Below, piece after piece: positions 7,573 through 15,080 of a stretch of 15,135 nucleotides of DNA. The first letter of the stretch is position 1, and each line of letters opens with the position of its first letter. The stretch is taken from assembly GCF_046542825.1 (NCBI RefSeq), contig NZ_JBKHAQ010000068.1, positions 1-15,135 of the forward strand. Reading direction: 5' to 3'. This stretch comes from Rhodosalinus sp046542825 (GTDB taxonomy: Bacteria > Pseudomonadota > Alphaproteobacteria > Rhodobacterales > Rhodobacteraceae). The notes under the pieces are model-generated. The model was not told the DNA's origin. It saw only the letters and a list, made by a program, of their open reading frames with translations, and made no database searches. Both the position numbers and the translations under genes were made by a program.

Positions 7573-8528
7573 GCGTGATCGTCACCATCGCCCTGTCGCT
7601 GAGCTTCATCATGGCGCTGCTCGTCGCCGCGGGCGTCTTCACCTGGGTCGAGCGCCGCGGTCTGGGCCTGCTGCAGGAACGCCTCGGCCCCAACCGGGTC
7701 GGCCCGTTCGGCTTCTTCCAGTGGATCGCCGACACGGTGAAGCTGATCTTCAAGGCCGACGACGTGCCCCCGGGCGGCGACCGCCTGACCTTCCGCCTCG
7801 CGCCGGCGCTGGCCGCGACGCCGGTGCTGGCCGGTTTCGCCGTCGTCGTCGTCGCCCCGGGCTGGACGCTTGCCGCCCTCGACATGGGCGTGATCTTCGC
7901 CCTCGCGATGCTTGCACTCACCGTCTACGCGATGGTTCTCGGGGCCTGGGCCTCGCGCAACCGATACGCCATGCTGGGCGGCCTGCGCGCGGCGGCGCAG
8001 ATGCTCTCCTACGAGGCGTTCTTCGGCCTGTCGCTGATGGGCGTCGTGATGATCTCGGGCACGCTGAATCTCGGCCAGATCGTCGCGGCGCAGGAGGGGC
8101 TGTGGTTCGTCTTCGTTCAGCCGCTGGGCGCGGCGCTGTTCATGATCGCGGGGATCGCGGCGGCGCACCGGCTGCCCTTCGACCTTCAGGAATCCGAACA
8201 GGATCTCGTCGCGGGCTTCATGACGGAATACTCGGGAATGAGCTTCGCGCTGTTCTTCCTCGGCGAATACCTCGCCGTCATCCTCGTCGCCGCGCTGGCA
8301 ACCACGCTGTTTTTGGGCGGCTGGCTCGGCCCTGTCCTGCCCGGGCCTGTCTGGTTCGGACTCAAGACGGCGCTCATCGCGCTCAGCTTCATCTGGATCC
8401 GGGCGATCCTGCCACGTCCGCGCTACGACCAGCTCGTGGCCTTCGCGTGGAAATTCGCACTGCCGCTGGCGCTCGTGAACCTGCTCGCGACCGGTTTCGT
8501 CGTGGTGCTGAGGGGGACGGCGGCATGA
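7569..8528 (+). CDS. nuoH: NADH-quinone oxidoreductase subunit H (NuoH)
   Basis: Membrane subunit (ND1 homologue) forming the lower part of the quinone chamber and the start of the proton path. The 319-residue protein has about eight hydrophobic helices and three family signatures: ERRGLGLLQERLGPNRVGP (28-46), the acidic loop RLPFDLQESEQDLVAGF (201-217) followed by TEYSGM (219-224), and IRAILPRPRYDQL (277-289) with WKFALPL after it. The loop reads QESEQDL where many homologues have PEAEAEL, and E. coli has a similar EQEL. Length is near E. coli NuoH (325). The nuoG stop and this ATG overlap; GGTGGAG precedes it. Confidence 0.96.
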   Translation: MSVIVTIALSLSFIMALLVAAGVFTWVERRGLGLLQERLGPNRVGPFGFFQWIADTVKLIFKADDVPPGGDRLTFRLAPALAATPVLAGFAVVVVAPGWTLAALDMGVIFALAMLALTVYAMVLGAWASRNRYAMLGGLRAAAQMLSYEAFFGLSLMGVVMISGTLNLGQIVAAQEGLWFVFVQPLGAALFMIAGIAAAHRLPFDLQESEQDLVAGFMTEYSGMSFALFFLGEYLAVILVAALATTLFLGGWLGPVLPGPVWFGLKTALIALSFIWIRAILPRPRYDQLVAFAWKFALPLALVNLLATGFVVVLRGTAA

Positions 8529-9040
8529 AGGGGATTCTCGAAAGCCTCGGCCGCGTCGGGGCCAAGTTCTTCACGCGGAAATACACCGCCGGATACCCGG
8601 AGGTGAAACCCGAGCTTCCCGCCCGCTACCGTGCGCGCATCGTGCTCACGCGCGACCCGGACGGGCAGGAGCGCTGCGTGGCCTGCAATCTCTGCGCGGC
8701 CGCCTGCCCCGTGGACTGCATCGACGTGGTCAAGGGCGAAACCGAAGACGGGCGCTGGTACCCCGAGACCTTCCGCATCAACTTCGCCCGCTGCATCTTC
8801 TGCGGCTTCTGCGAAGAGGCCTGTCCGACACAGGCGATCCAGCTCACGCCCGATTTCGAGACCTCCGACTACACCCGCGAGAGCCTTGTCTACGACAAGG
8901 ACGATCTGCTGATCGCCGGTCAGGGCAAGCAGCAGGGGTATCGCTACTGGTCGGTGGCGGGCAAGGCCATCGGCGGCAAGGACACGGGCGAGGCAGAGAA
9001 CGAGGCACCGCCCGTAGATCTGAGGGACCTGACACCATGA
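8525..9040 (+). CDS. nuoI: NADH-quinone oxidoreductase subunit I (NuoI), 8Fe-8S ferredoxin-like
   Basis: The TYKY homologue that carries [4Fe-4S] clusters N6a and N6b and hands electrons to N2 in NuoB. In the 171-residue product, the two ferredoxin motifs are C51-x2-C54-x2-C57-x3-C61 and C90-x2-C93-x2-C96-x3-C100. The sequence between and after them (GRWYPETFRINFARC, 76-90; EEACPTQAIQLTPDFE, 97-112) and the C-terminal GEAENEA are nearly those of E. coli NuoI, one of the clearest signs of the E. coli-type complex. A basic, amphipathic N-terminus precedes the clusters. It overlaps nuoH and nuoJ by four bases each. Confidence 0.97.
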   Translation: MKGILESLGRVGAKFFTRKYTAGYPEVKPELPARYRARIVLTRDPDGQERCVACNLCAAACPVDCIDVVKGETEDGRWYPETFRINFARCIFCGFCEEACPTQAIQLTPDFETSDYTRESLVYDKDDLLIAGQGKQQGYRYWSVAGKAIGGKDTGEAENEAPPVDLRDLTP

Positions 9041-9531
9041 GCTGGGGACTGGCGATCTGGGCGGGGCTGCTGGGCCTCGCCGCGACGGCGCTCGCGGTCA
9101 CGCGCGATTCGGTCGTTCATGCGCTGCTGCTGCTGCTCGGGGCGCTGATCGCGCTGGCCGTCGCCTTCTTCGCGCTGGCCGCCCCCTTTGCCGGGGCGAT
9201 CCAGCTTCTGATCTACGCGGGCGCGGTGGTGGCCGTCTTCGTCTTCGTCGTGATGACGGTCGAGGCGGGGCCCGAGGCGCGCAAGAGGGAACGGGCGCTG
9301 TTTTCCGGCGCCTGGCCGATTCCGGCGGCGGTCGTGGCCCTTGCGCTTCTGCCGATGATCCTGCGGCTCGGCGGCCCGGTCGAGGGCGCTCCCGCGCCCG
9401 CCGGAGCGCGGGAACTCGGGCTTCTGATGTTCGGGGACTGGGCGGTGGTGACGGAGCTGGTCTCGCTCCTGCTCATCGCGGGGATGATCGGCGTGCGCGT
9501 GCTCCGCAGCCGGAAAGGGGGCAGATCATGA
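9037..9531 (+). CDS. nuoJ: NADH-quinone oxidoreductase subunit J (NuoJ)
   Basis: Membrane subunit (ND6 homologue) linking the quinone module to the antiporter-like subunits. The 164-residue product has five hydrophobic helices (about 2-21, 27-49, 53-75, 93-110 and 136-155). The third helix carries the family signature YAGAVVAVFVFVVM (60-73). Odd: between D24 and E76 there is no Asp or Glu; E. coli NuoJ has a membrane glutamate just before the YAGA motif (E55 in my recollection), and here that place reads GAIQLLI. It is shorter than E. coli NuoJ (about 184), mainly at the C-terminus. Four-base overlap on both sides. Confidence 0.94.
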   Translation: MSWGLAIWAGLLGLAATALAVTRDSVVHALLLLLGALIALAVAFFALAAPFAGAIQLLIYAGAVVAVFVFVVMTVEAGPEARKRERALFSGAWPIPAAVVALALLPMILRLGGPVEGAPAPAGARELGLLMFGDWAVVTELVSLLLIAGMIGVRVLRSRKGGRS

Positions 9532-9821
9532 CGGCCATACTGGCCATTTCGGCGGGTCTCTTCGCGGTCGGGCTGTTCGGCGTGCTCGCGCGGCGGACGA
9601 TCCTGATGCAGCTCATCTCGCTGGAGATCATGCTTGCCGGTCCGGCGCTGGCCTTCGTCGCCGCGGGCGCGCATCACGGCATGGTCGAGGGAACGGCGAT
9701 GTTCCTCATCGTGCTCTCGCTCGCCGCGGCCGAGGTGGCCCTGGGTCTCGCCATCTATCTTCACCTGCGGCGCCACGAGAGCGGAGGCGACGCCGACGCC
9801 GCCACGCGGCTGCGGGGGTAG
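9528..9821 (+). CDS. nuoK: NADH-quinone oxidoreductase subunit K (NuoK)
   Basis: Small membrane subunit (ND4L homologue), related to MrpC of Mrp antiporters, in the proton path between NuoJ and NuoN. The 97-residue product has three helices (about 2-20, 26-47 and 57-80). The two membrane glutamates essential in E. coli (E36 and E72) are here E33 in ISLEIML and E69 in LAAAEVALGLA. The C-terminus TRLRG is close to the MRG ending of E. coli NuoK. GGAAAGGGGG precedes the ATG, which overlaps the nuoJ stop. The TAG stop is one base before the nuoL ATG, the only non-overlapping junction in the operon. Confidence 0.96.
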   Translation: MTAILAISAGLFAVGLFGVLARRTILMQLISLEIMLAGPALAFVAAGAHHGMVEGTAMFLIVLSLAAAEVALGLAIYLHLRRHESGGDADAATRLRG

Positions 9822-9822
9822 C

Positions 9823-11835
9823 ATGGAATTTCTGGCCTATATCCTGCTGCTGGTTCCCATGCCGCCGCTGGCAGGTTTCGTCCTGCTGGCGCTCGACCCC
9901 TACCGGCTCGACAGGCGCGCGGTGCAGGCCGCGGCGATCGTGGCGGGCTGTGCGCCGCTGCTGGTCATGGCACCGATCGCGCTGGCGCATCTGACCGGAC
10001 TCTGGGGCGATCAGATCGCGCCGATCTTCACGCTCGATGTCGGCAATTACGAGGTGGCGCTGGCGATGGGCCTCGACACGCTGAGCGCGGTCACGGCGCT
10101 GACCGTCGCATTGATCTCGGCCTGCGTGATGATCTACGCCCTCGACTACATGTCCGGCGCCGCGACAACGGACCTGCGCCGCTTCTTCTCGCTGATGAAC
10201 CTGTTCCAGGCGGGAATGCTCTCGATGGTGCTGGCCGCGGATTCCATCACCTTCTTCCTCGGCTGGGAACTGATGGGGCTATGCTCCTTTTTCCTGATCT
10301 CCTACAACATGACCTCGCCGCGCGCCTTCGCCGCCGGTCAGAAGGCCTTCATCATCACCCGGATCGCCGACGCGGCCCTGCTGGCCGGGCTGCTGCTTCT
10401 GTTTCTCGAAGCGGGCTCCGTCCGGCTGGCCGAACTCATCCCCGCCGGTGCCGGCATCGACGCGACGCGAGGGCCGCTGATCGCGGCGCTGCTGCTGATC
10501 GGTGCGATGGGCAAGTCGGCGCAGTTCCCGTTCCACACCTGGTTGCCGACGGCCATGGCCGGGCCGACGCCGGTTTCGGCCCTGCTCCATTCGGCCACCA
10601 TGGTGGCGGCGGGTGCCGTTCTGCTCGTCCGCTTCTCGCCGGTGATGGAAGCGCATCCCGCCGTGGCCGCCGCGACGGCGGTGGCCGGTGTGGTCACCGC
10701 GCTGTTCGGAGCCGCCTCGGCGGTGGCGCAGACCGATGTGAAACGGCTTCTGGCCTATTCGTCGATCAGCCAGATCGGCTACATGCTTGTCGCCGTGGGC
10801 GTGGGCGCGCCGGCCGTCGCGATGGCGCATTTCGTGGTCCACGCGATCTTCAAGTCCCTGCTCTTCATGGCCGGCGGCGTGCTCTCCTCTGCCGGCAGTG
10901 GCGGCACGTCCATCGCGGCCCTGCGCGGCAGCGCCCGCCTTGCCCCGGTCTCCTTCGCCTGCTTCACCGCCGGGGCCGCCTCGCTCGCGGGTCTGCCCCT
11001 CGTGACGGCGGGCTGGTGGTCGAAGGAGGCGATCCTGGCCTCGGCCTTCGAGGCGGGCTGGTTCGGCATCGGAATCTGGGCGATTGCGCTGTTGGCGGCC
11101 GCGCTCACCGCCGTTTACGCCTTCCGGCCGGTTCTCGCGGCGCTCGGTCCCGCGGATCACGAGCGCCCGCGCGGACGGGAAAGCCTTCTCGTCAAGGGCC
11201 CGCTGATCGTGCTGGCGATCCTCGCGCTGGCTGGGGCGCTCGCCGTTCCGGGGCTGACCGAACTTCTGGGCGGCCACCCGCCCCACCCGGAACTCTGGGT
11301 TGAACTGGCCGGAGCGGCCGCGGCCATCCTCGGCCTGGCCGGGTCGGTCGCGGTGACCCGGGTGCCGTGGCTTGCCGCGCGCATTCGCCGGGCAAGGCGC
11401 CTGCGCGCGGGTCTGCAGATGGACGCGCGGTACTATGCGCTGCTCGTCCGCCCCTACCGCCGGCTGGTGCGGCGGCTCTCGGGCAACGAGGGGGCCTGGG
11501 TCGAACGCCTGGTGAGCCCGTCGGGCAGCACGGCGAACGGGCACGAGAAGGAAATCGAAGGCGCCGTGCGCCATGCCCGCAGCCCTGAAGGCGCCACCTC
11601 CGACCCGGTGGGTCAGGCGACGGTCGCGCTCGGGCTCTGGGTCTGGCGGGCGGTGCTCCTGCCCTTCTCGCCCGACCGGATGGACATGGCCTGGACGTGG
11701 GGCGCGCGTGGTATCGGGCGTGCCGCGGAACGCGCGCGGCACCTGCAGACGGGACGGGTACGTGACTATGCGCTGGCGCTGGCCATCGGGCTTGCCGCGC
11801 TTCTCTTGATCGGATGGGTGATGACATGGCGCTGA
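9823..11835 (+). CDS. nuoL: NADH-quinone oxidoreductase subunit L (NuoL), antiporter-like
   Basis: Distal proton-pumping subunit (ND5 homologue) with a long lateral helix lying along the membrane arm. In the 670-residue product, key residues of the proton channel are E149 in GWELMG, D183, K231 in GKSAQFPFHTWLP (230-242), K344 in HAIFKSLLF and K401 in WWSKEAIL, corresponding to E144, D178, K229, K342 and K399 of E. coli. The antiporter core ends near 510; the lateral-helix region (about 520-670) is longer than in E. coli NuoL (613 in total) and contains a polar stretch around 555-585 followed by a Trp-rich hydrophobic patch. A final transmembrane helix lies at about 648-668. GGGGG lies shortly before the ATG. 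The stop overlaps the nuoM start by ten bases. Confidence 0.96.
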   Translation: MEFLAYILLLVPMPPLAGFVLLALDPYRLDRRAVQAAAIVAGCAPLLVMAPIALAHLTGLWGDQIAPIFTLDVGNYEVALAMGLDTLSAVTALTVALISACVMIYALDYMSGAATTDLRRFFSLMNLFQAGMLSMVLAADSITFFLGWELMGLCSFFLISYNMTSPRAFAAGQKAFIITRIADAALLAGLLLLFLEAGSVRLAELIPAGAGIDATRGPLIAALLLIGAMGKSAQFPFHTWLPTAMAGPTPVSALLHSATMVAAGAVLLVRFSPVMEAHPAVAAATAVAGVVTALFGAASAVAQTDVKRLLAYSSISQIGYMLVAVGVGAPAVAMAHFVVHAIFKSLLFMAGGVLSSAGSGGTSIAALRGSARLAPVSFACFTAGAASLAGLPLVTAGWWSKEAILASAFEAGWFGIGIWAIALLAAALTAVYAFRPVLAALGPADHERPRGRESLLVKGPLIVLAILALAGALAVPGLTELLGGHPPHPELWVELAGAAAAILGLAGSVAVTRVPWLAARIRRARRLRAGLQMDARYYALLVRPYRRLVRRLSGNEGAWVERLVSPSGSTANGHEKEIEGAVRHARSPEGATSDPVGQATVALGLWVWRAVLLPFSPDRMDMAWTWGARGIGRAAERARHLQTGRVRDYALALAIGLAALLLIGWVMTWR

Positions 11836-13283
11836 TCGCGCAGATATTGTTGCCGTTTTTCGGCGGGTTCGCGGCACTTCTGGTCGCGGGCACGGGCCGG
11901 GACCTCGAGCGTTGGATGACGATCGCCGTGATGGGGGCGACGCTGGTCGCGCTTCTGCTCGGCGTCGTCTTCGGAGATGACGGGCGCTGGCTCGCCTTCT
12001 ACCGCGCGGACTGGGCGCCCTCCTTCGGCATCCAGGTGCTGCTCGCGATGGATGGGCTCACGGCGGCGATGCTGGCGATTTCCGCCGGTCTTGGCATGAT
12101 CTGCGTGTTCATCTCCTGGCATGTCACGCACCGCTCGGCCCTGTTCCATGCGGTGATCTGCTGGACCGTGGCGGCGGCGAACGGCGTCTTCCTGTCCTTC
12201 GACCTGCTGATCTTCGCCTTCTTCTGGGAGCTGATGATCGTCCCGGCCTTCCTGCTGATCGCGCTGTGGGGCCATGGCGACCGCGAGGCCGCGGCGATCA
12301 AGTTCCTCGTCTTCAACGCGGTTGCCGGGCTTGGCCTGCTGGCTGCCGTGTTCTGGATGGGCGCCACATCGGACCCGATCACCTTCGACGCCTTCGTCCT
12401 TTCCGAAAGCGAATACGGCAAGACGGCGCAGATCCTTCTCCTGCTCGGCTTCGCGCTTGCCTTCATGGTGAAACTGCCGGTGCCGCCCTTCCACGCCTGG
12501 TTGCCGGACGCGCACACGCAGGCCCCGACGGCGGGGTCGGTCCTGCTGGCGGGGCTGCTGCTCAAGACCGGGGCCTATGGCCTTTTCCGTTTCCCGCCCA
12601 TGCTGTTCCCCGACGGTCTGGTGACGCTGGCGCCCTGGGGCATGGCGCTTGGCGCGTTCGGCGTGGTCTATGGCGCGACCCTCGCCTGCGGGCAGACCGA
12701 TGCGAAGCGGCTCGTGGCCTATACCTCGATCGCCCACATGAGCATCGTGCTGATAGGCGTGTGCGGCGGCGTCCACTTCGCGCTGATCGGCGCGGGCGTC
12801 GAGATGATCGCGCACGCCTTCTCTTCCTCGGCTCTTTTCCTTCTGATCGGCGCGCTGCAGCACCGGACCGGCACGCGCGATCTGCGCGAACTTGGCGGCC
12901 TGCAGAAGACGGCGCCCGCCTTCGCCACCTCCTTCGCCCTGTTCTTCGCCGCCGCGCTGGCCATGCCCGGAACGGCGAACTTCCTCGGCGAGGCGCTGGT
13001 CATCACCGGCATGTTCCAGGTCAACTGGTTCTTTGCCGCGGTCACTCTCGTGTCCCTTGTCGTCTCCGTCGTCTATGCCACGCGCCTGATCGGCGGCATC
13101 GTCTTCGGCGAGCCCAAGCCGGCCGTGCAGGACGTACCCGACCTGCATCGCTACGAGTTGTGGCCGCTCGCGATCCTCGGCCTGTGCACGTTGATCTTCG
13201 GGCTGTTTCCGCAGCTTCTGATCGCGGTGCTCTCGCCGGCGGTCGAGGCAGCCCTGCAACCTCTGACCTTCGTGCTGCCATGA
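11826..13283 (+). CDS. nuoM: NADH-quinone oxidoreductase subunit M (NuoM), antiporter-like
   Basis: Proton-pumping membrane subunit (ND4 homologue) with about 14 helices. In the 485-residue product, the essential residues are E135 in FFWELMIVP (E144 in E. coli), K216 in MVKLPVPPFHAWLPDAHTQA (215-234; K234 in E. coli), K247 in GLLLKTGAYG (K265), and E389 in FLGEALV (E407). TDAKRLVAYTSIAHMS (291-306) is the broken-helix region of the family. An ATG at 11814 is also in frame, but starting at 11826 gives MALIAQILLPFFGGF, which aligns end-to-end with the E. coli N-terminus, so I prefer it. It overlaps nuoL by ten bases and nuoN by four. Confidence 0.95.
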   Translation: MALIAQILLPFFGGFAALLVAGTGRDLERWMTIAVMGATLVALLLGVVFGDDGRWLAFYRADWAPSFGIQVLLAMDGLTAAMLAISAGLGMICVFISWHVTHRSALFHAVICWTVAAANGVFLSFDLLIFAFFWELMIVPAFLLIALWGHGDREAAAIKFLVFNAVAGLGLLAAVFWMGATSDPITFDAFVLSESEYGKTAQILLLLGFALAFMVKLPVPPFHAWLPDAHTQAPTAGSVLLAGLLLKTGAYGLFRFPPMLFPDGLVTLAPWGMALGAFGVVYGATLACGQTDAKRLVAYTSIAHMSIVLIGVCGGVHFALIGAGVEMIAHAFSSSALFLLIGALQHRTGTRDLRELGGLQKTAPAFATSFALFFAAALAMPGTANFLGEALVITGMFQVNWFFAAVTLVSLVVSVVYATRLIGGIVFGEPKPAVQDVPDLHRYELWPLAILGLCTLIFGLFPQLLIAVLSPAVEAALQPLTFVLP

Positions 13284-14644
13284 CCGGCGCCGGGCTGATA
13301 TCGCTGGCACCGCTCGCCCTTGCCGGGCTGGCCGCAATCGTGGCCATGGTGATGGCACCGCTGGCGTCGCTACAGGCGATCCGTGCCGTGGCGGGGGCGT
13401 TGCTGGTGGCGGCGCTTGCGGTGGTGGTCCTGCGGGCGGGAAGCATGCCGGCCCCGGCCTATGAAATCCTCGCGGACGATGCCCTCGCCCGGTTCGGCGC
13501 GGGGCTCTCCATCCTCGCGGGTCTGGGCGTTCTCGCCTTCGTCCAGGACGACGGGGGCGCCCGCGAAGGCCCGGCGCTGGTGGCCATCGCCACGGCGGGC
13601 GGCGTGGCGCTGAGCGCGGCGAACCATGGTGCGGTGCTGATCGTGGGCCTGGAAATCACGACGCTGGCGATGGTCGCCCTGACGCTCATGCCGCGAACGG
13701 CCATGGCGGCAGAGGCAGGGTACAAGCTTTTCCTGATGGCGGGCGTAAGCGCCGCGACACTGCTGCTGGGCGCGGCCTTCGCCTTCGCAGGCACCGGTTC
13801 GCTGATGATTGACGACTGGGGCGGCAGCACCGGCCTTGTCACCGTCGGCGCGGCGCTTTTGCTGGCAGGGCTCGCATTCAAGTTCTCGCTCGTGCCATTC
13901 CACATGTGGGTGCCGGATCTGTTTTCCGGCGCGCCGGTCTCTGCCGCGGGCGTCGCCGGTGCCGTCTCGAAGGCCGCCACGGCCGTGGCGTTGCTCAGAC
14001 TGGCGGAAACCGCGCCGGGCGGTGTCATCTGGACGCTGGGCCTGGGGGCCGCGGGCGCCGCTGCCGCGCTGCTGGGCAACATCGTCGCGCTGCGACAGGA
14101 AAGCCTCGCGCGGATGCTGGGGTATTCCACCATCGCCCATTCGGGCTATCTCGCGATGATTCTCGCCGCCGGCGGCTCGATCGCGGGGGAGGCCCTGCTG
14201 GTCTATATCGCGGTCTATGTGCCCGCCATACTGGCCACGCTCTGCATCGCCTCGGCCCTGGGAGGCGCCACGCGCACCGATCTGCGCGGGTTGATCCGAA
14301 GCTCCCCGCTTGCCGGGGCGGCGATCGGCCTCGCCCTGGTCTCGATGGCCGGGTTGCCGCCAACCTCCGGTTTCATCGGCAAGGTCTACCTGTTCTCCGC
14401 GCTCGCGCAGGCAGAGGCATGGATCCTTTTGGCGGCCGCCGCCATCGGCGCGGCCGTGGCTTTCTACTACTATCTGCGCTTTGCGCTCGCCGCCTTCGCC
14501 GCGCCCGAGCCGGACGCGGCAGAGCGCATGCATGTCACCTCTGGCGCGGAGAAGGCGATGCTGATCGTCGCCCTGGCCCTGCTGCTTCTGCCGGGGCTCT
14601 ATCCCGAACCCTTGCTTGCCCTGGCTGCCGGGGTGGTCCCCTGA
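13280..14644 (+). CDS. nuoN: NADH-quinone oxidoreductase subunit N (NuoN), antiporter-like
   Basis: Third antiporter-like proton-pumping subunit (ND2 homologue), between NuoK and NuoM. The 454-residue product carries E125 in GLEITTL (E133 in E. coli), K149 in AGYKLFL, K201 in LAFKFSLVPFHMWVPD (198-213; K217 in E. coli), K231 in VSKAATA (K247), GYSTIAHSGY (281-290), and K368 in GFIGKVYLF. It is about 30 residues shorter than E. coli NuoN, mostly near the N-terminus. The ATG overlaps the nuoM stop in ATGA and has no visible Shine-Dalgarno sequence, so its translation is probably coupled to nuoM. Last gene of the operon; no strong terminator follows. Confidence 0.95.
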   Translation: MTGAGLISLAPLALAGLAAIVAMVMAPLASLQAIRAVAGALLVAALAVVVLRAGSMPAPAYEILADDALARFGAGLSILAGLGVLAFVQDDGGAREGPALVAIATAGGVALSAANHGAVLIVGLEITTLAMVALTLMPRTAMAAEAGYKLFLMAGVSAATLLLGAAFAFAGTGSLMIDDWGGSTGLVTVGAALLLAGLAFKFSLVPFHMWVPDLFSGAPVSAAGVAGAVSKAATAVALLRLAETAPGGVIWTLGLGAAGAAAALLGNIVALRQESLARMLGYSTIAHSGYLAMILAAGGSIAGEALLVYIAVYVPAILATLCIASALGGATRTDLRGLIRSSPLAGAAIGLALVSMAGLPPTSGFIGKVYLFSALAQAEAWILLAAAAIGAAVAFYYYLRFALAAFAAPEPDAAERMHVTSGAEKAMLIVALALLLLPGLYPEPLLALAAGVVP

Positions 14645-14994
14645 TACCTCGCCCGCTTGACGGGCAGGACGTTCGAAGCCCTGTCCTGAAAGCCCGGCAC
14701 CATCCACCGCGCCTCGGAAAGCGCGAAGCCGTCCATCGAGGCGGAGACCGTTTTTGGGCGAAATGGTACCGAGATCTCGGATATGGGCGATGATCTCGTT
14801 CCGATGGACAGGCCCGGCGTGGTTGTGGTCCCAGCCGCGGATGTCGAGGCTCGGCATGTCGCGCTCCACGCCGCCCGAGATGGCGGAACCGTTCCACGCC
14901 TCGCCGAACGCGCCAGGTTGAATGTAGCTGTTGATCGCGAGGATGGATTCTTGTCGAGCTGCTGCTCCAGCGGCTGGACGACGGGTGCGTCGGG
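14599..14994 (-). pseudogene. Frameshifted remnant of an unidentified minus-strand gene
   Basis: Three consecutive minus-strand segments in different frames each have protein-like sequence with third positions mostly G or C. The first (about 14994-14953) reads APVVQPLEQQLDKN. The second (about 14947-14760) contains ILAINSYIQPGAFGEAWNG and, later, DIRGWDHNHAGPVHRNEII. The third (about 14755-14640) contains MDGFALSEARWMVPGFQDRA. Removing one A from the A5 run (14755-14751) joins segments two and three. An in-frame TGA (14997-14995) precedes the first. The last frame runs on to TAG at 14601-14599 inside nuoN; the true end is probably earlier. I do not recognise the family. It may be a dead fragment of a larger gene, an assembly error in a real gene, or chance coding-like sequence. 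Confidence 0.4.
14651..14688 (+). other. Two small stem-loops just after nuoN
   Basis: GCCCG (14651-14655) pairs with CGGGC (14661-14665), then CAGGAC (14665-14670) pairs with GTCCTG (14683-14688). They share one base, so only one can form fully at a time. They start seven bases after the nuoN stop and could mark the 3' end of the operon mRNA, but no T-run follows, so intrinsic termination is doubtful. Confidence 0.25.
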
Positions 14995-15022
14995 TCACAT
15001 GGCCGGGCGCATGGGCCAAAGG

Positions 15023-15062
15023 GGGGCGGAGCCCCGGTCGTCGGGGTCCCGGGGCTCCCCCC
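15023..15062 (-). terminator. GC-rich hairpin terminator of the right-edge minus-strand gene
   Basis: GGAGCCCCGG (15028-15037) pairs perfectly with CCGGGGCTCC (15049-15058). Four more G:C pairs (15023-15026 with 15059-15062) extend the stem past a bulged C, with an 11-base loop. Read on the minus strand it begins 18 bases after the stop at 15081 and is followed by TTT, so it fits an intrinsic terminator of the GC-rich kind. On the + strand A residues follow, so it is less likely to stop nuo transcription. Confidence 0.65.
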
Positions 15063-15080
15063 AACCGGCCAATCGCAGCG

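Noticed and set aside
11814..11825. Earlier ATG for nuoM at 11814
   Set aside because: It would add only MGDD; the ATG at 11826 aligns exactly with the E. coli NuoM N-terminus and keeps a G-rich stretch upstream.
14711..14755. GCCTCG/CGAGGC stem followed by T5, as an intrinsic terminator for nuo
   Set aside because: The stem is only 6 bp with a 20-base loop, and the T-run lies 8 bases beyond it. The T5 run is better explained as the frameshift site of the minus-strand relic.
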